Notes: generated by a model from the letters alone, not told the origin. Shown: positions 46,741 to 58,886, numbered from the stretch's first letter. The stretch is DNA of 64,000 bases from Globodera rostochiensis (GCA_018350325.1 JAEVLN010000001.1:5423254-5487253), one strand, 5' to 3'. Program-made: numbers and translations.

Positions 46741-46982
46741 CACAAAATTGCAACATAAGTGGCGGGCGGTACCACCCAACTTTTCTTTGCCTGTTTTCTT
46801 TCACATTATCAAATACAGAACATTTTCCAATTTATTCCGCTCATCATTGCCCTTATAGACTCGATGCGCACGGCGCATTCAATCGTCATTCGTGCAAAAG
46901 GGGCCCAACAGAATATTGATTTTTTGATACATAATTTTTAGAATTAATTGATTTATCGGAACGCTAAAAATACTCCATTAAA

Positions 46983-48324
46983 ATGTCGGACAACAAAAGC
47001 GACGAAGAGCAGCAACAGCAAATGGAGAAAATGTGAGTTTGTTTCCTAATGAATCAAATCAAAGCTATAATCCACCAAATTTCAGTTTCATTTGTGCCGA
47101 CGTTTGGCTCGAAGTCTTCACTTTTGTTATCCCCTTTGACCTTGGGCTGAAAGTGGCACTGATCAGTGATCGATTCGACGCATTGGTGGACGTCCATTTC
47201 AAATCGAGGGAATGGTCGTTGGATTGGATGAAAATTCGTCGTGCGACTGACGGAAATGGCGCACGAATTGTCAACGCCCGCTCTCGTGAAGGGCTCCCAA
47301 TTCCTCAAGGACCGCTTCCCGACAAAGTGATCAGCTTTAAAAGGATTTCGATATGGTCGGTTTTTTTCTAAAAAATTTACAAATTTAAAATGCGTTGTAC
47401 TTTCAGTTACATCGACCAAAGTGTCATCGAATTTCTTCAACGCATCCGCCGACTTTTCGACTCTTCCGGCACAAATGTCTTTATTGGAACAGACTTTGAC
47501 CAAAACCGCAGCTGGGGAATTATTCGGCAAAAGATTTGGCCTTTGGTCAATGACAACATTTGCGGCTTTCTTCGTTTGGACTCTTCCGTTCTCGGTCGTT
47601 TGCGAGAATTCTCTTCGACGATTCTTCGCAATTGCGCAAAGCTCAGATCGATCCATTCCATGGGAGTTTTCCCCAAATTTCCGGCCGAAGACAATGCCGC
47701 TGCTTCTTCCCGACAAGTCTTGGCCAAGTGGTTGCTCACACCCCGCGGGGATGGTCTTCCGAAGGTGCTTTATTATGCCTTTTATGGGACAACGATGGAT
47801 CAATTCATCGAGGTAATTTTATTTTTTATAATCAATTGGCGTATAATTATTTCCTTCGTTTTAGTCATTTGGCAATGCGTCTGAGTCGGCCAATTTCATC
47901 ATCAAAATTTTGGAGGACGGTGGCTTTGTGCCATTTGAGCTGAAGAACAGTTGGACGGAGGAGCGTTTGTCATTTCGACAAATCGACGGAAATGAATGGC
48001 TGTTGGTGCGCTGTCCAATTGAGCGAGAAGAGGACAAATGGGCCAATTGGGAGAAGGAGGCAATTGAGTGGGAGTGGAGCCGTCAATGGCGCCGACAATG
48101 GAATTTCATCGCCATTGACTTCCAAGATAGAGACATCGGCGACGGGTACGGACGGGCCAGACATTGGCGAAATTTATCTAAAAAAAAACGGAAAGTTTTT
48201 TTAACGGAAAACGCAACGTTTTATAGAATTAAAAAAAATTAATATAATTGAATTATCCTAGTTAAAACTCCCTTATTACAGGATGGTTGAGGAAAACGAA
48301 GGTCCGAGTGAGCCCAACGAGTGA
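46983..48324 (+). CDS. F-box-like family protein, paralogue B
   Basis: Exons 46983-47032, 47086-47355, 47407-47812, 47865-48145 and 48282-48324 keep frame, giving 349 aa. Same architecture as paralogue A, with exons 1, 2 and 5 of identical length and exons 3 and 4 each 12 nt longer. Key blocks: [40 protein letters not shown], a [17 protein letters not shown] helix, [32 protein letters not shown], then a C-terminal block, ending SEPNE. The 5' flank shares TTTATCGGAACGCTAAAAAT with paralogue A. Probably active: no disruption seen. Confidence 0.75.
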
Positions 48325-48405
48325 ATGAACGGAACAGTAAATCGATTTAAATGACACAATAATTGTTGGCTTCTTTTGTTGCCGTATGAATGTTTGACAA
48401 TTGTT

Positions 48406-48500
48406 TATCGAATTGTCACTTTTATAAATGAGAGGAATCGTTAACAATCAGTCTTCAACAACAGCTGTCGATCTCGCGAAATCGCAAAGCACGGAGCACA
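48406..48500 (+). repeat. Third copy of the VPS54 3'-flank junction
   Basis: TATCGAATTGTCACTTTTATAAATGAG, reported here only as positions 48406-48432 with the following ATCGTTAACAATCAGT core, recurs after VPS54 (about 42570) and after its fragment (about 46497). Here it runs straight into the NOC3 3' end, so it probably represents the original VPS54/NOC3 junction. Confidence 0.8.
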
Positions 48501-48667
48501 ACGTTGTGGAGCAGTACTTTCGCCCGCTTTTCTGAAAAATTATGAAATTAGAAGAAACATTTTTCGGTTGTGACAAAACCCAGCGCCGTACTTCGCAATA
48601 TCGAAGAATCTCTGCTAAATATGGCGCACTTTTGTCATCGACTGTTAGGTCATCGACCAGCGAAAAC

Positions 48668-51600
48668 TCAGAAGGCTCTCTGGAAATTGAACGGCAAAAT
48701 GAATAGGAGGAATTGCAAATGCCATAATTCGCTTACACTGTCGCCCACTTTGCTTCCAACCGGAATCGGCCCGTACTTGGAATGCCATTCAGCAGATTCA
48801 GCGAAACCGAACGGATCAGAACGTTGGGGTGCTTAAAGAATTTGGGGGGGGGGGGGGAGGGGGTCATCGATCTCAACTCTCTCTGATCAATCAAATCACT
48901 TGAGCAAATAACCGCAATTCCGACTGTAGATTAGTGGCCATGCCGTTGCTATGGTCAGCGTCCACGGAATCTGGCAGGAAACGACCGTTTGTCAGCGGAG
49001 CCTCACCATCCATGTGCACCAAAAACAGCAGTGCGGGGTGTGTCTAACAAAGAATGAGTGGACATATAGAGCCGTGTGTTGAGTTAACAAAAATAGTACG
49101 AGCAAAAGACGTCGGACAGTCAGCAGAAGAACGGCTTGGAAACGCGTCTGGAGGGGCAGGGCGACCAGCGCCAATCGTTTGGTGAAGGCGGCGACACGCG
49201 CGAGGGGCACCGTTTTGCGACGGCGGACGAAGAGCAAATGCAAAGATTGAGCCAACACCGAAAGATCGGCGGGCAGTGCTGCAAAACGAATTTTTAAGGA
49301 GCAAAGCTCAGAATGACTGAAATGGAAAACCAATTAAATATAAACCCCAAATTGTATTCAGAAATCACAAAAAATATGGGAAAGGCACGGACCTGCTGAG
49401 AAAGGAAGAACCTGGAGGCTAAGGAAAAATTTTAAGGCCCGGAAGGACGGGTCACTCCCAAAAAACGGGTGGGCGTTAAGTCTCCGTCCCGGGGTACGGC
49501 TTGAAATTCGAATTGTTTTGTCACATACAAACTCACATTGTTCCGGCTGAAAACAGGCATTTGGCAGTGCCGCGAACAGAGCGCCGTAGAAACTGAGAAG
49601 GTCCACCCCCAGCAGTCGGCCTTCGCCCTCCAGAACGACAGCGGCAGTGCGAACGCAAAGCAAAACCTCAGAGAAGTTGAGTTGCTGAAAGGGGAAGAGA
49701 TCGGTGCAATACTTTCACAGTCCCAACCTTTTGTTGAACTAAAATGCCGAGATGTCGAGCCAAATCCTCGTGCAATTCGGCATTGATCAGATGGACAAAC
49801 TTTGAGAGACCAGCCAAGACGGGCCGAAGCAAAGCGGTGGCGGGCATTCGCTTCAGAACACGGCAATAAGTCAGAAATACGCTTTTTGTCGTCTGAGTGG
49901 CCTTCAAATTGCTTAGAATGAATTTCCGCGAGCGAGTGGGGGGATTAAGACCATGTTCCCTACCAGTTCCAGCTTGGTCGAATGCGTCTCAGCAACAATT
50001 GCTTCTTTCAGTTCCGCATCAATTTTTCCAATTTGCTTATCGTACTGTGAAATGCAACCGCGTCCCAAGTCGTAATTTCCATTTCCGATTAAATGCCCAC
50101 CTTTCGTGACCGCCTCGACTTCCATTTGGAGCCCAATTGGCCCTGATTTTGTGCCTTTTTCGTCTCCCACGCGGAATGAGCTCCAATTTCCTGTATAAAT
50201 CCAAATTGAAGCGGCGACAAAATATGACATGCCCCTCTCAACTCATCCCTCCAACCCCCCCCCCCCCGCCATCCATTCTCAAATTGCTAAACGTTGGACT
50301 GAATTACAATTATTTTTTGGAGAATAAGGCGGAAACCCCCGCCGATTGATGCAATCGCAAAACAAAGGGTTGGGCTGACCCGGACAAAATCCGTCGTTCA
50401 CCGTTATGTTCAACGCCAGAAAGGTCGCGAGAAGTCCCGCCGGCACATAAGCGGCCTTTCTGTCCACCAAAAGCGCAATTGCCTTCGCCCCGTGCGCAGA
50501 TATGCCCAACTGCAGGTCCGCCCTGAACACCTCGGAAATGGTCGCACAAATCTCTTCAGACATCTGAGATTAAAAAATTAAATTACTTTTTTTCTCCTGT
50601 TTGTTTACCTTTTTCCACGGCGTGGTACTGAGTCGGATCAGACAGGTGAGGACATTGTTGGCATAATTAAAGTGGGCACATTTCTCAATCAATCGGCACA
50701 GACACCGGACGCAAAGAAAGGCAAATTGTGTGCAAAATGTCGACGATTCGTCTTCGACTGGGCCCTTTTTGCTTTTGTGGAGGAGTTCTGAAAGAGAAAA
50801 GTTAAAAAATATTTAAAAATGCAAAATGTATAATTATAATACAATACAAAAAAAGAATAACTATTCGCATTTTTCTCCAACAGCTGAAGGAATTTCACAT
50901 AATAACCGAGCAAAGAGCGTTCGTAGATGGCCAATCCAAAATAAATTGGGGGGTTTTATTGGAAGAAAAAGAACAAATCGCCCACCTCTTTGTGTCCTTC
51001 TTCATTTTTTGCGACTTTTCGGAGTCCGTCAACGGCCGAATTTCGTACCCCGGCAGCACGTTGACAAAAATTTCGGTGGATGACGCGACGGCCAATTTTT
51101 GCGAGTGTTCGCGCACTGACGGTGAAAGTTGGTCAACGCCGGAGGCCATTTGGAGGAGCAGACGGAACTTTGAGACCTGAATTCCATCCGTAAGGGTCGC
51201 CAAAAGAACAAAAAAGGGCTGACATTCTCTTGAGGCTCTGCCACAATCGCACTGGCCACGCCCGCCAGCATCGACTCGCTTTCTGCGGCCGTCTTTTGCC
51301 GACATTCGGACAACTCCGTCCCGTCCATTCCGTCCGAATTTGTCTCCAACTCCTCTACTTTCCCGCAATGTTCGTGCTGATAGTCCAAGCCCGGCTTCAC
51401 CTCCTCTACGGCTTCGCTTTCCGCCGCTTCTCCCAACGCCCGAACTTTGACTCTCTTCATCAATTTCCCGCCAATTTTCACAGGCAACAGCTCCTCCTCC
51501 GCACATTCTCCGACAAATGAGCGAATTTGCTGCTCCAGTTCATCTTCATCCATTTGTCCGGTACTGTCCTTCTTTCCTAAAAAAGGAGGACTAAAGAAAC

Positions 51601-51986
51601 CCAAAACCATCCGAGCCATTCTCGACGGACTTTTCCGGACATTGCGCGGCTTTTTGTCCATGCGACAGCAATCCATTTGCGCCTCGACAGTTTCGTCCAA
51701 ATCCGACGAGCTCAGCTCCCTCTCGCGCACTCGCCGATCGAAGAGCCAATCTTTCCTAATCTGAACATAAGGGCTTCGTTGAACACACCCCAAATGACTA
51801 AGAGATGGACAGTACTTGTGCCATACGCTTCTGCTTCTGTCCCGTTTGCCGCCGCTGCACATCCTTCATTTGGTCACGAACGGTGCGGCTGAGTTTGCCT
51901 TTCGTGGCCATTTTGGAGAGTTTCTTCTTCGCCTTCAACCGCTGATGTTTCGCCCTTTTGTCCGTCTTTGTACTGCACTTCTTCAT
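48668..51986 (-). CDS. NOC3: Nucleolar complex protein 3 (NOC3) homologue
   Basis: Ribosome-biogenesis factor for pre-60S maturation. Starts at 51986 with the basic MKKCSTKTDKRAKHQRLK tract. An acidic linker follows (near 51320-51560), then VLPGYEIRPLTDSEKSQKMK and YERSLLGYYVKFLQLLEK. The NOC3/CBF domain has IGKIDAELKEAIVAET, then VFLTYCRVLKRMPATALLRP and LAGLSKFVHLINAELHEDL. The C-terminal region has LFVRRRKTVPLARVAAFTKR and a last exon with VSELWHLQFLLF. The C-terminal end is uncertain: the stop at 48668 is one reading, but an extra exon at about 48540-48670 is possible. Fragments of this gene are found at 42672 and 46592. Confidence 0.85.
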
Positions 51987-52424
51987 TGTTCTGTTCGTTT
52001 CTAACTTTGATCAAAAATTTGTAAAACGAAATTTGGGGGTAGACATTAACACAAAATATGGACAGAGTCAGAACGACTTGACTTAGGAAAAAATAGGTCT
52101 AATGCATCACTTTATACGTTTTTTAAAAGATTACTCTGTGAGCCTTGCCATAACCAGAATAGGGGGACAAATGTAGCATGGACAGAATAGGGGGGCAAGG
52201 GGAGGGGGGAGGCACAAGTACCTGAAAATAAGTTCCGTTTCGGCAAACAGTAAACTCATAAAGTTGAAATTGTGAAAAGTCTTGGCGAGGGTTAATATCC
52301 AAATGAACAGCCCCAGCCTTTTTACCCAAAACAAAAAAAGAAAGAGGTTATTAGTAGATGGATTTCATAATGTACAAAGAGAATGAAACTTCCGAGAAGG
52401 CATGCACTTTCGCTGATTCCTCCC
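51987..52424. other. Intergenic, NADAR gene / NOC3
   Basis: No convincing exon between the NADAR stop and the NOC3 start. Includes a G-rich [27 protein letters not shown] stretch near 52190-52212 and AT-rich flanks. Confidence 0.4.
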
Positions 52425-53658
52425 TCAACTATACTGCAGTTCCATTCGAAGTCTCTGCAACAAAATGCCCAAACGATTGGTGCCCCGCCACTTTTGTGGG
52501 TCCTCAATTTCTTCAGAATCAATTGCGCGGCCAACGCCTGGGGGTGTGAAGTTTCAGTTTAAAATAAATCTCTTCAGAATTAATTGACCACCCCAATATG
52601 TGTCGGTCGGGCTCGCCTCCACCAAAACGGCGTCGCACGTATCGACGAGCATTCTCAGCATTTTTGCGTTCTGAGTGAATTTTGCACGAAGTGCGGTGAG
52701 CATTATCTGAAGGACATTTACAAATAAAAATGCCAATGCGCAAGACAAAATAAAATAAATGAAACGTCCATATGTGCCAAAAGCGTACTTCCTCTTTCAC
52801 TTCTCTCCACTCGTCATGATCGAATTCCCGCGAGTTCGGCTCCATTCCAATCCGCCGTCTTTCCCGAAGAGTGTCCGCCGTCCCCAGCCGTTTTATGGTG
52901 CCCGCGTGCTGCATTTCCATGATTTCTTCAGCCGCCCGATCAAAACCAAAGTGTTTGGTTTTGCGCCACATGTAATATTGCTCAGAACAGCAGAAAAGGC
53001 TATCTGAAAGGGTTTAAACTTTAAAGTGGAATAAGAGCGATTGGGTGATCAAATTTGACCTTCGATTCTGAAAACCGCCGGGTGATGGTTGCTAAACGCG
53101 TACACTTTGGTGAAAAAACACAGAAAGGCGCGACCGTCCACTGTCCGTTTGAACAAAGGAAAGGGAGCGCCTCCTCCGGTTCCTGTCCAAATTGCTAATT
53201 CTTAGGCCGGACCACTCGTGGCACTTTTCCGTTGTGTCGCGTCTCTTTGTCATGTACACATTGAACACCTCAAATTGGCTCAACAACGTGCACCACGCCT
53301 TACCACCCAAAAAGCAACATCATGCACACGGCAAAAGAGGGAAAACTCTGTACACCCGAGTAAATCGACAAAACGGAAAAGCACAATTGAGGAACGTACG
53401 GAATTTATCCGGCACTTCCGGCAAGACCCATTTCCTCGCTAACGGCGAAACGAAAGAGTTTCCACGCGTTTTTGGATTCTCTCGGGCAAAATCGGGTGGA
53501 GTTCCCCACTCGACAAATTTTTCTCTGTTGTCAAAACTTGGCGGACAACCCCAGGAAAATTTTTTCGAATGCGCAGAAGAGGGGAGTCCGTTAAGGGAAC
53601 CAGTAGAACCAGATGAAGAATCACTCTCGAAAGGCAATTGGAGACGGGAGTCAGCCAT
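52425..53658 (-). CDS. NADAR-domain protein (YbiA-like N-glycosidase fold)
   Basis: The first exon from 53658 encodes a Ser/Gly/Pro-rich leader (MADSRLQLPF). The NADAR domain is spread over later exons: TKVYAFSNHHPAVFRIE; joined to DSLFCCSEQYYMWRKTKHFG and DRAAEEIM; LTALRAKFTQNAKMLRMLVD; AVLVEASPTDTYWG; joined to DPQKWRGTNRLGILLQRLR. It ends QYS at 52425. This order (F-S/N-H-P, C-x-EQY, A-KF-N, LVEASP-D--WG, W-G-N-LG) is the full NADAR signature. Family members act on ADP-ribosyl or riboflavin-pathway metabolites; the substrate here is unknown. One middle exon boundary (about 53180-53400) is not settled. Confidence 0.82.
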
Positions 53659-53930
53659 GTTGGAAAGGGACACTGGAAATGAATTTATTCAGTGATTTTA
53701 GTTTAAAAAAATAAATACGAATCGTTTTACGAAACCGAGCTAATTCTGGGAATTGCATAAAATCATAAATCTTTGTGAAAGCGAGAAAAAAAGGTGCCAA
53801 GTGAAAACAATTAAATTGGAAGAAAATTGGGACTGATAAATCACAACGACTTCGTCCGGCAAATATTTAATTGGCAACAAAAAACGATGGCCGAATGAAT
53901 TGGAGTTGGCAAGCCACGCTCAGCATTTGT

Positions 53931-56807
53931 TCACTCACCGAAAGTATCACAGAGCAGTCCCCGGATGGTGGCACAAAACATTTCCCAGTCCACCTGAAAA
54001 ACACTGTCAAAAATGCCAATAAAACCGTGCAACAACCTTCGGATAATAACGCTCGTTGTAAATGCGGCCGGAATTGTGCCACGAACCGCGGACCTTTTCC
54101 TCGTTGAACTCCGTGAAAATCAACAATTTGTCCCCTCGCCGGAAGCTGAAAGACCCTCTAAACCGGACAAACCGTTATGTTATGACCCTTCAAAATAATT
54201 CAAACTCGTCAAAACGCGTTTCGTGCGAAAGTCCATTTTTATTGGCAATATTGCGCAGCTGCTCCACGTGTTCCATAAGTTGAAATCCTTTTGGACTATC
54301 AGTAGAAGGCCGGGAATACATTGAAAAGGCGGGGCCGGGACGAAGCGGTTCACAGGGGTGCACCTCCTCGCGAACGTTCAGCCGACGACTGTCCCAATTG
54401 GATGGGAAAGATTCGAAGTTGGGACCGCAATTGGGAGCTTGTCGTTTGTCCGACTGCGAATGGCCGTCCGGCACTCCACCAGGCGGAACGGCCACTGAAA
54501 TATCCGTTTCCATGTTGTCAACGACGTTTTTGTCGTCAGCTGAGGACATAAGCGGTTGCTTGCGATCGGAAGTGACTTGACCCGAGTTGAAAATCGACGA
54601 GTTTGGTGGACGATTTGGTATCGGCCCTTTCTGCTCCATCTGAAACAAATTTTAAAAAAAGAAATGGGAAAAGATTCGAAAAAATACCAAGGTTTTCATG
54701 TATTTCTGGATGTTTTTTTGATGTCCCACGGGATTTGGACCGTTGGGTCGGTCGTCCGCAGCAAAAGTGTTCGTTTGGTTGTTCGAAGTTGGCGGCTCAT
54801 TGAGAACATCATCGAATGCCGCCCGACGACGAGAACCGCCCTCATTCTAAAGTAAAGTCTTTTGGTGGTGCCCTCCCGTCTCCGAGTTCCCCCCCCCCCA
54901 ACCTGCGGCAAATCTTTCCGGGGCATAAGCGTCACATCCGACCTCGCGTCATCGTCATTGTCGGCCTCCTCTTCCGAGTCCGTGTAAGTGCCCTTGTCTC
55001 GCGAAGTATATGCAATGCCTTTCACCTTCTTTTTGTTGTTGACGTTGGCTTTGCTGCTGCTGCTACTTTTAGCATTCGTCTTCTGATTTTGGTCAACATC
55101 TTCGTCATAATGTGTCAACGAATCTCCGTCCCAATCGAACCCCGTCTTCTGAGCACTCTTTTGGTTTGGCGACGAATTGTTCCCGGTCCCATCCAATTTT
55201 GGTTTTATTGCGTCAGACGGGATTTGGAATTTCGGTCTGAAAAGAAATGAAATAATAAAATGAATGCCAGAATGTTTTACTTATTGATGGAATGATTCGT
55301 AGGAGGCAATTCCAATCCGATATCGTCGTCAACTGCTCGAGGGTCATAGACAGGACCCGTCGACTTGGGAGGCGGTTTTGCAACACTTTTGGAAGTGCCC
55401 TGCTCCAAGAACACACTCTGGTCTATCTGTGGCGTGAATAGCGAATTAGCGGGAGGGAATCTCTCCTCCAAAGTCTGCAAAAATTGTTCACCGATTACTA
55501 ATGCAAGCAAAAGAACAAAACTTTACCAATTTTAGAGGTTTACCGGCTTTGTTACTAGTAAAATGGGGCCGCCTTTTGTTAGTCCGGTATCTATTAACGG
55601 CTTCCTTCTGAGCACGAATCATTTCATCAAAGCTTTGCATAATTTCTTAAAATGATCGTTTTGCCTACTGAGAAACATATGAACAAACGTCACACAACTC
55701 ACCCCGATAAGGTCTCTTCAGCTGAAGCCAGTACTGCCCGCCGCTGTCAGTATCCCAAACATTGATATCACCTTGGAAGTATTTTGTGAGTATTTTGATT
55801 GCCTAAAGAGGGAAGTTTTGCCAACATTCTTTCACAAAACCAATCAACCAACACAAACCTTGTCCCTTTGGAACAGATTCCGAAGTTCCTGCCCCGCAAG
55901 TTCTTTGCCGGTCTCCAGTTTGTATTGCTCCTGGATGCGCACCCAGAGGACTTGTGATGTCTAATGTACATTAAGTTGAGGAGGTCAAAACTATTTGGGG
56001 AACTCCTCCTACCTCTCCCCCGAGGTCATACAGAATCTTCAATATGATCTTCTTCCCCTTGATAAATTGTTCGGCGTTTTCCGGAAGAAGAGCTCGAGCC
56101 AATTTCTCCATTTCTTCGTCGTCTTCTCTATAAGCACAAAACATTCAATTTCTATGACAAAAACGAAAAAAAAATAAAACTTACTTTTTAACGGTGCAAT
56201 CGTTGGAAACCATTTGCTCGTCGCGAATATGTTTGAACCTCGTACAATCTCTCGGAACATATGTAGGTTGACCATCAATAACCGAAAGTTTGATCACGCT
56301 TTTCATCAAGTCGCTGTTGGCAAAGTCTTCGAACTTGTGGTATCCATGCTCACCCGCAACTCGCTCCGCGATGTAGCCAGAGTCAATCCTGAATACAAAT
56401 TGTACCTCCCCCGAAGCAACAAAATCCATTCCTTACTGGAAGTCCCTTTTGAGATCTTCCAGGTTGGCATATCCATTGCATCTCGAAGCCAGAGTAAACA
56501 GCAATTCTTCTTGGATGGCCTTCAGTTTGATACGCTTCTCTTCCTGACTCAGTTCCGCTTCCTGCATGCCGTTACCGGGCGGTGTCGGGTCTTGCGGCAC
56601 CTGGCTTCTCAGTTCATGCTCCATCTCATCCCAAATTGTAGTTGTCGTGCTGTTGCTTGCCATGTCGTCCAGCATGGGCAAGCCGATGTCATCATCAAAT
56701 TGCACATTGGTCCTACTGAACGAATGATGATCAACAGGACGAGCAGCCACCACTGTTGAGCTTCTTCCTTTATTCCCATTAGCGAACTGATCAAAAATAT
56801 TTGGCAT
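53931..56807 (-). CDS. LOTUS (OST-HTH) domain protein, possible germ-granule factor
   Basis: Starts MPNIFDQFANGNKGRSS at 56807. Residues ~95-175 form a LOTUS winged-helix: AIQEELLFTLASRCNGYANL, EDLKRDFQ, then GYIAERVAGEHGYHKFEDF and SVIKLSVIDGQPTYVPR. A second helical module follows (LWVRIQEQYKLETGKELAG, ELRNLFQRDKAIKILTKYF, then a W-x-QLK strand), perhaps another LOTUS-like fold. The long middle is disordered and Ser/Asn/Asp-rich. The C-terminal exons join at a phase-2 intron (SHETRFDE to GSFSFRRGDKLL) and end CDTFGE at 53931. Nematode LOTUS proteins act in germ granules; that role here is inference. The N-terminal domain call is firm, the rest descriptive. Confidence 0.72.
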
Positions 56808-56938
56808 TTTCTTAAATATTTTTATCTGGTAAAAAAGTTTTCAAGTCTTTGTTATAGTGTGTAATTTTCGGCAATCCTTAAGAATTGCGGTCCCGACGAA
56901 AATCTTCAAGTTCAAATGCGTGTTTTCTAAGGTAAAAA

Positions 56939-57243
56939 TATGCGTAGAACACGAACCCGGGCTCGGATTTTGCGAATGTCAAATCCCAAACCCGAATTCG
57001 AACATTTTTCAAAATTTCAGTCACGTAAAAAATAGGCATGAACCCCAAAAGCTTAAAATCTTCAAAAGATGCAACAAAATGTTTGTATAGTGAGAAAACT
57101 AAACAATCCAAGTGTTAACGAGCAATATAAAAAATTGGTCAACCCAAAAAAAGGTGTATTTGAAATTTCGAAAAATGTTCGATTCGGGCTTGGGGTTCGA
57201 TATTCGCAAAATCCGAGCTCGGATTCGTGTTCTACGCATATTA
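56939..57243. repeat. Inverted-repeat element
   Basis: About 78 bp at 56939-57016 (ATGCGTAGAACACGAA, then GCTCGGATTTTGCGAAT) is the imperfect reverse complement of 57165-57243. No ORF in the loop. Looks like a small TIR element or MITE. Confidence 0.7.
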
Positions 57244-57305
57244 TCCAGGCCTTCGTCAAATCCAGACGCAGAATGCATGTATAAACAACCAGGATTTCCT
57301 TGATT
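57244..57305 (+). repeat. Dispersed repeat shared with the eIF5 palindrome
   Basis: Begins TCCAGGCCTTCGTCAAATCC and matches 3571-3640, at the inner edge of the left eIF5 arm, at roughly 80 percent identity by eye. Same orientation as the left arm. Confidence 0.75.
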
Positions 57306-57679
57306 GAAAAATAAACCCTCTAAAGATTGTGTTTCTGGGCAACAAACAGGAATAATTTTTGTGATGGATCTTATTCACAAATTAAAAAAAATAGCTGACA
57401 GATCGCCAAAATTTTTAATATTTGCACTATTACCTATTTTGAATTTTGGTTGCAAATCTTTAACAAAAAAAAAACAAATTTCTAAAATTTATTCGGCGTC
57501 TCCTGTCGGCACCGCCAATCAATGGCGATTAAAATGCACCCAGTAAAGCTAATAACTCAAATTACTGTTATTCAATTAAAAAATATTAATTTTTGAAAAA
57601 AACCAGGGCCTGGGTCCAGGCCTCCTTGATCTCGTAACATTCCAATTTTATTATTCAGAAAAAATACATTTAAACAAAA

Positions 57680-58886
57680 ATGGTCCGTCCAAAGCGTCAA
57701 CTTGCACCTGAGAAAAAGGCCGAGGTGGAGAAGCTGCTCCTTGAGACGAAAGGCAAATGTGAGTGCACATTTTCAAATTTGTTTTTTGATGGGAAGGATT
57801 CTAAATTTAGTCAAAATGGACCTCAGAGAGCTGGAGCTGGCAAAACGGCAATTCTCTACGGCGTTTGTTGGGGCGATGGCGACGGAACTCCCCAAAATTT
57901 TTCCTGAGGTTTTTTGAACAAATTTGTCGGATCCTTTGGATTCGTTTGGCACCAGGCGCCTGCAAAAGGACGTTAATTTGTTTTAGGAAGTTCTCGACAT
58001 GAGGCTGAATGATTTTATCAAGCAGTTGGGTGACCAAGGTAAAGGAAAAGCGCGCCAAAAATTCCCAAATTTGCCAAAATTGGCCATCTGATTGTTGATG
58101 AGCCTTCTTCGGCGCCTCGGCTCCTTCCTTTTTTTGTTTATTCGGGCTTTTGCCATGGGCGTGCAGGGCGTAAATGCTTTCGATTGACTTAAAGCCTACG
58201 ACTTTAACGATGAGCCGGACCAGGAGGGCACCAGCAAAGGCGCCACCGCCGCAACGCCGGCATTTCCTCGGTATGCGACAAAAATAATTTTGTCGAATGA
58301 ATTGCATCACTTTCGTCGTATTCAGACGACCGCTCACATACAAAACCATGAGGACCCCGGCCGGCCTGAGCATCAAAGTGCCCTCATGCATTACACCCAA
58401 AGTTGAGGGGTAAATTTCCTTTTCTTTCTTTCTTTTTCATGGAAATTGTGATTGGAATTAATAAAGTTTAAAAACATTTGGTATCTCTTAAACGACGCTG
58501 TTTGTTGACGAGTTCAAAAAAGTAAGAAAATTTTTGGGTTATATTGTTGGGTTACGTTTTGGTTTTGGTGTTTCAGACTAAATTTTTAGCAGCATGGCAC
58601 GGACGGGCAAACGCGGCGAGGTGCTCTTCTCTGTCCACGGAACTCCGGTGATGAACACAATGGGGCCGGATAAAACGGATGCCGTTGTGCAGGATGTGAG
58701 CAAAATTAGAATTTTAATTCATTTAATTGTGGCAAAAAAGGAAATGTTTATTTTCAGTGGTTGCAGCAAGAGGAGGAGCGCTTGACGCCGCAGACCCGTG
58801 AGATCATCGTCAAATTGAAGGAGTTGGTGCATATGAGGGGAAAGGGTAACGACGAAAGCGGCGGCGAGGAATCGGATGGCCATTAA
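57680..58886 (+). CDS. CDCA8: Borealin / CSC-1 homologue (chromosomal passenger complex)
   Basis: Borealin links INCENP and survivin at centromeres and the midzone. Seven exons keep frame: 57680-57758, 57811-57908, 57987-58038, 58195-58270, 58326-58409, 58590-58695 and 58758-58886, coding for 207 aa. The N-terminal helix has DLRELELAKRQFSTAFVGAM, then ELPKIFPEEVLDMRLNDFIK. A Thr/Ala/Pro linker leads to TYKTMRTPAGLSIKVPS, then KRGEVLFSVHGTPV, the borealin C-terminal signature. The last exon has the dimerisation helix LTPQTREIIVKLKELVHM and an acidic end. The human protein is longer (280 aa) but has the same order. Confidence 0.8.
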
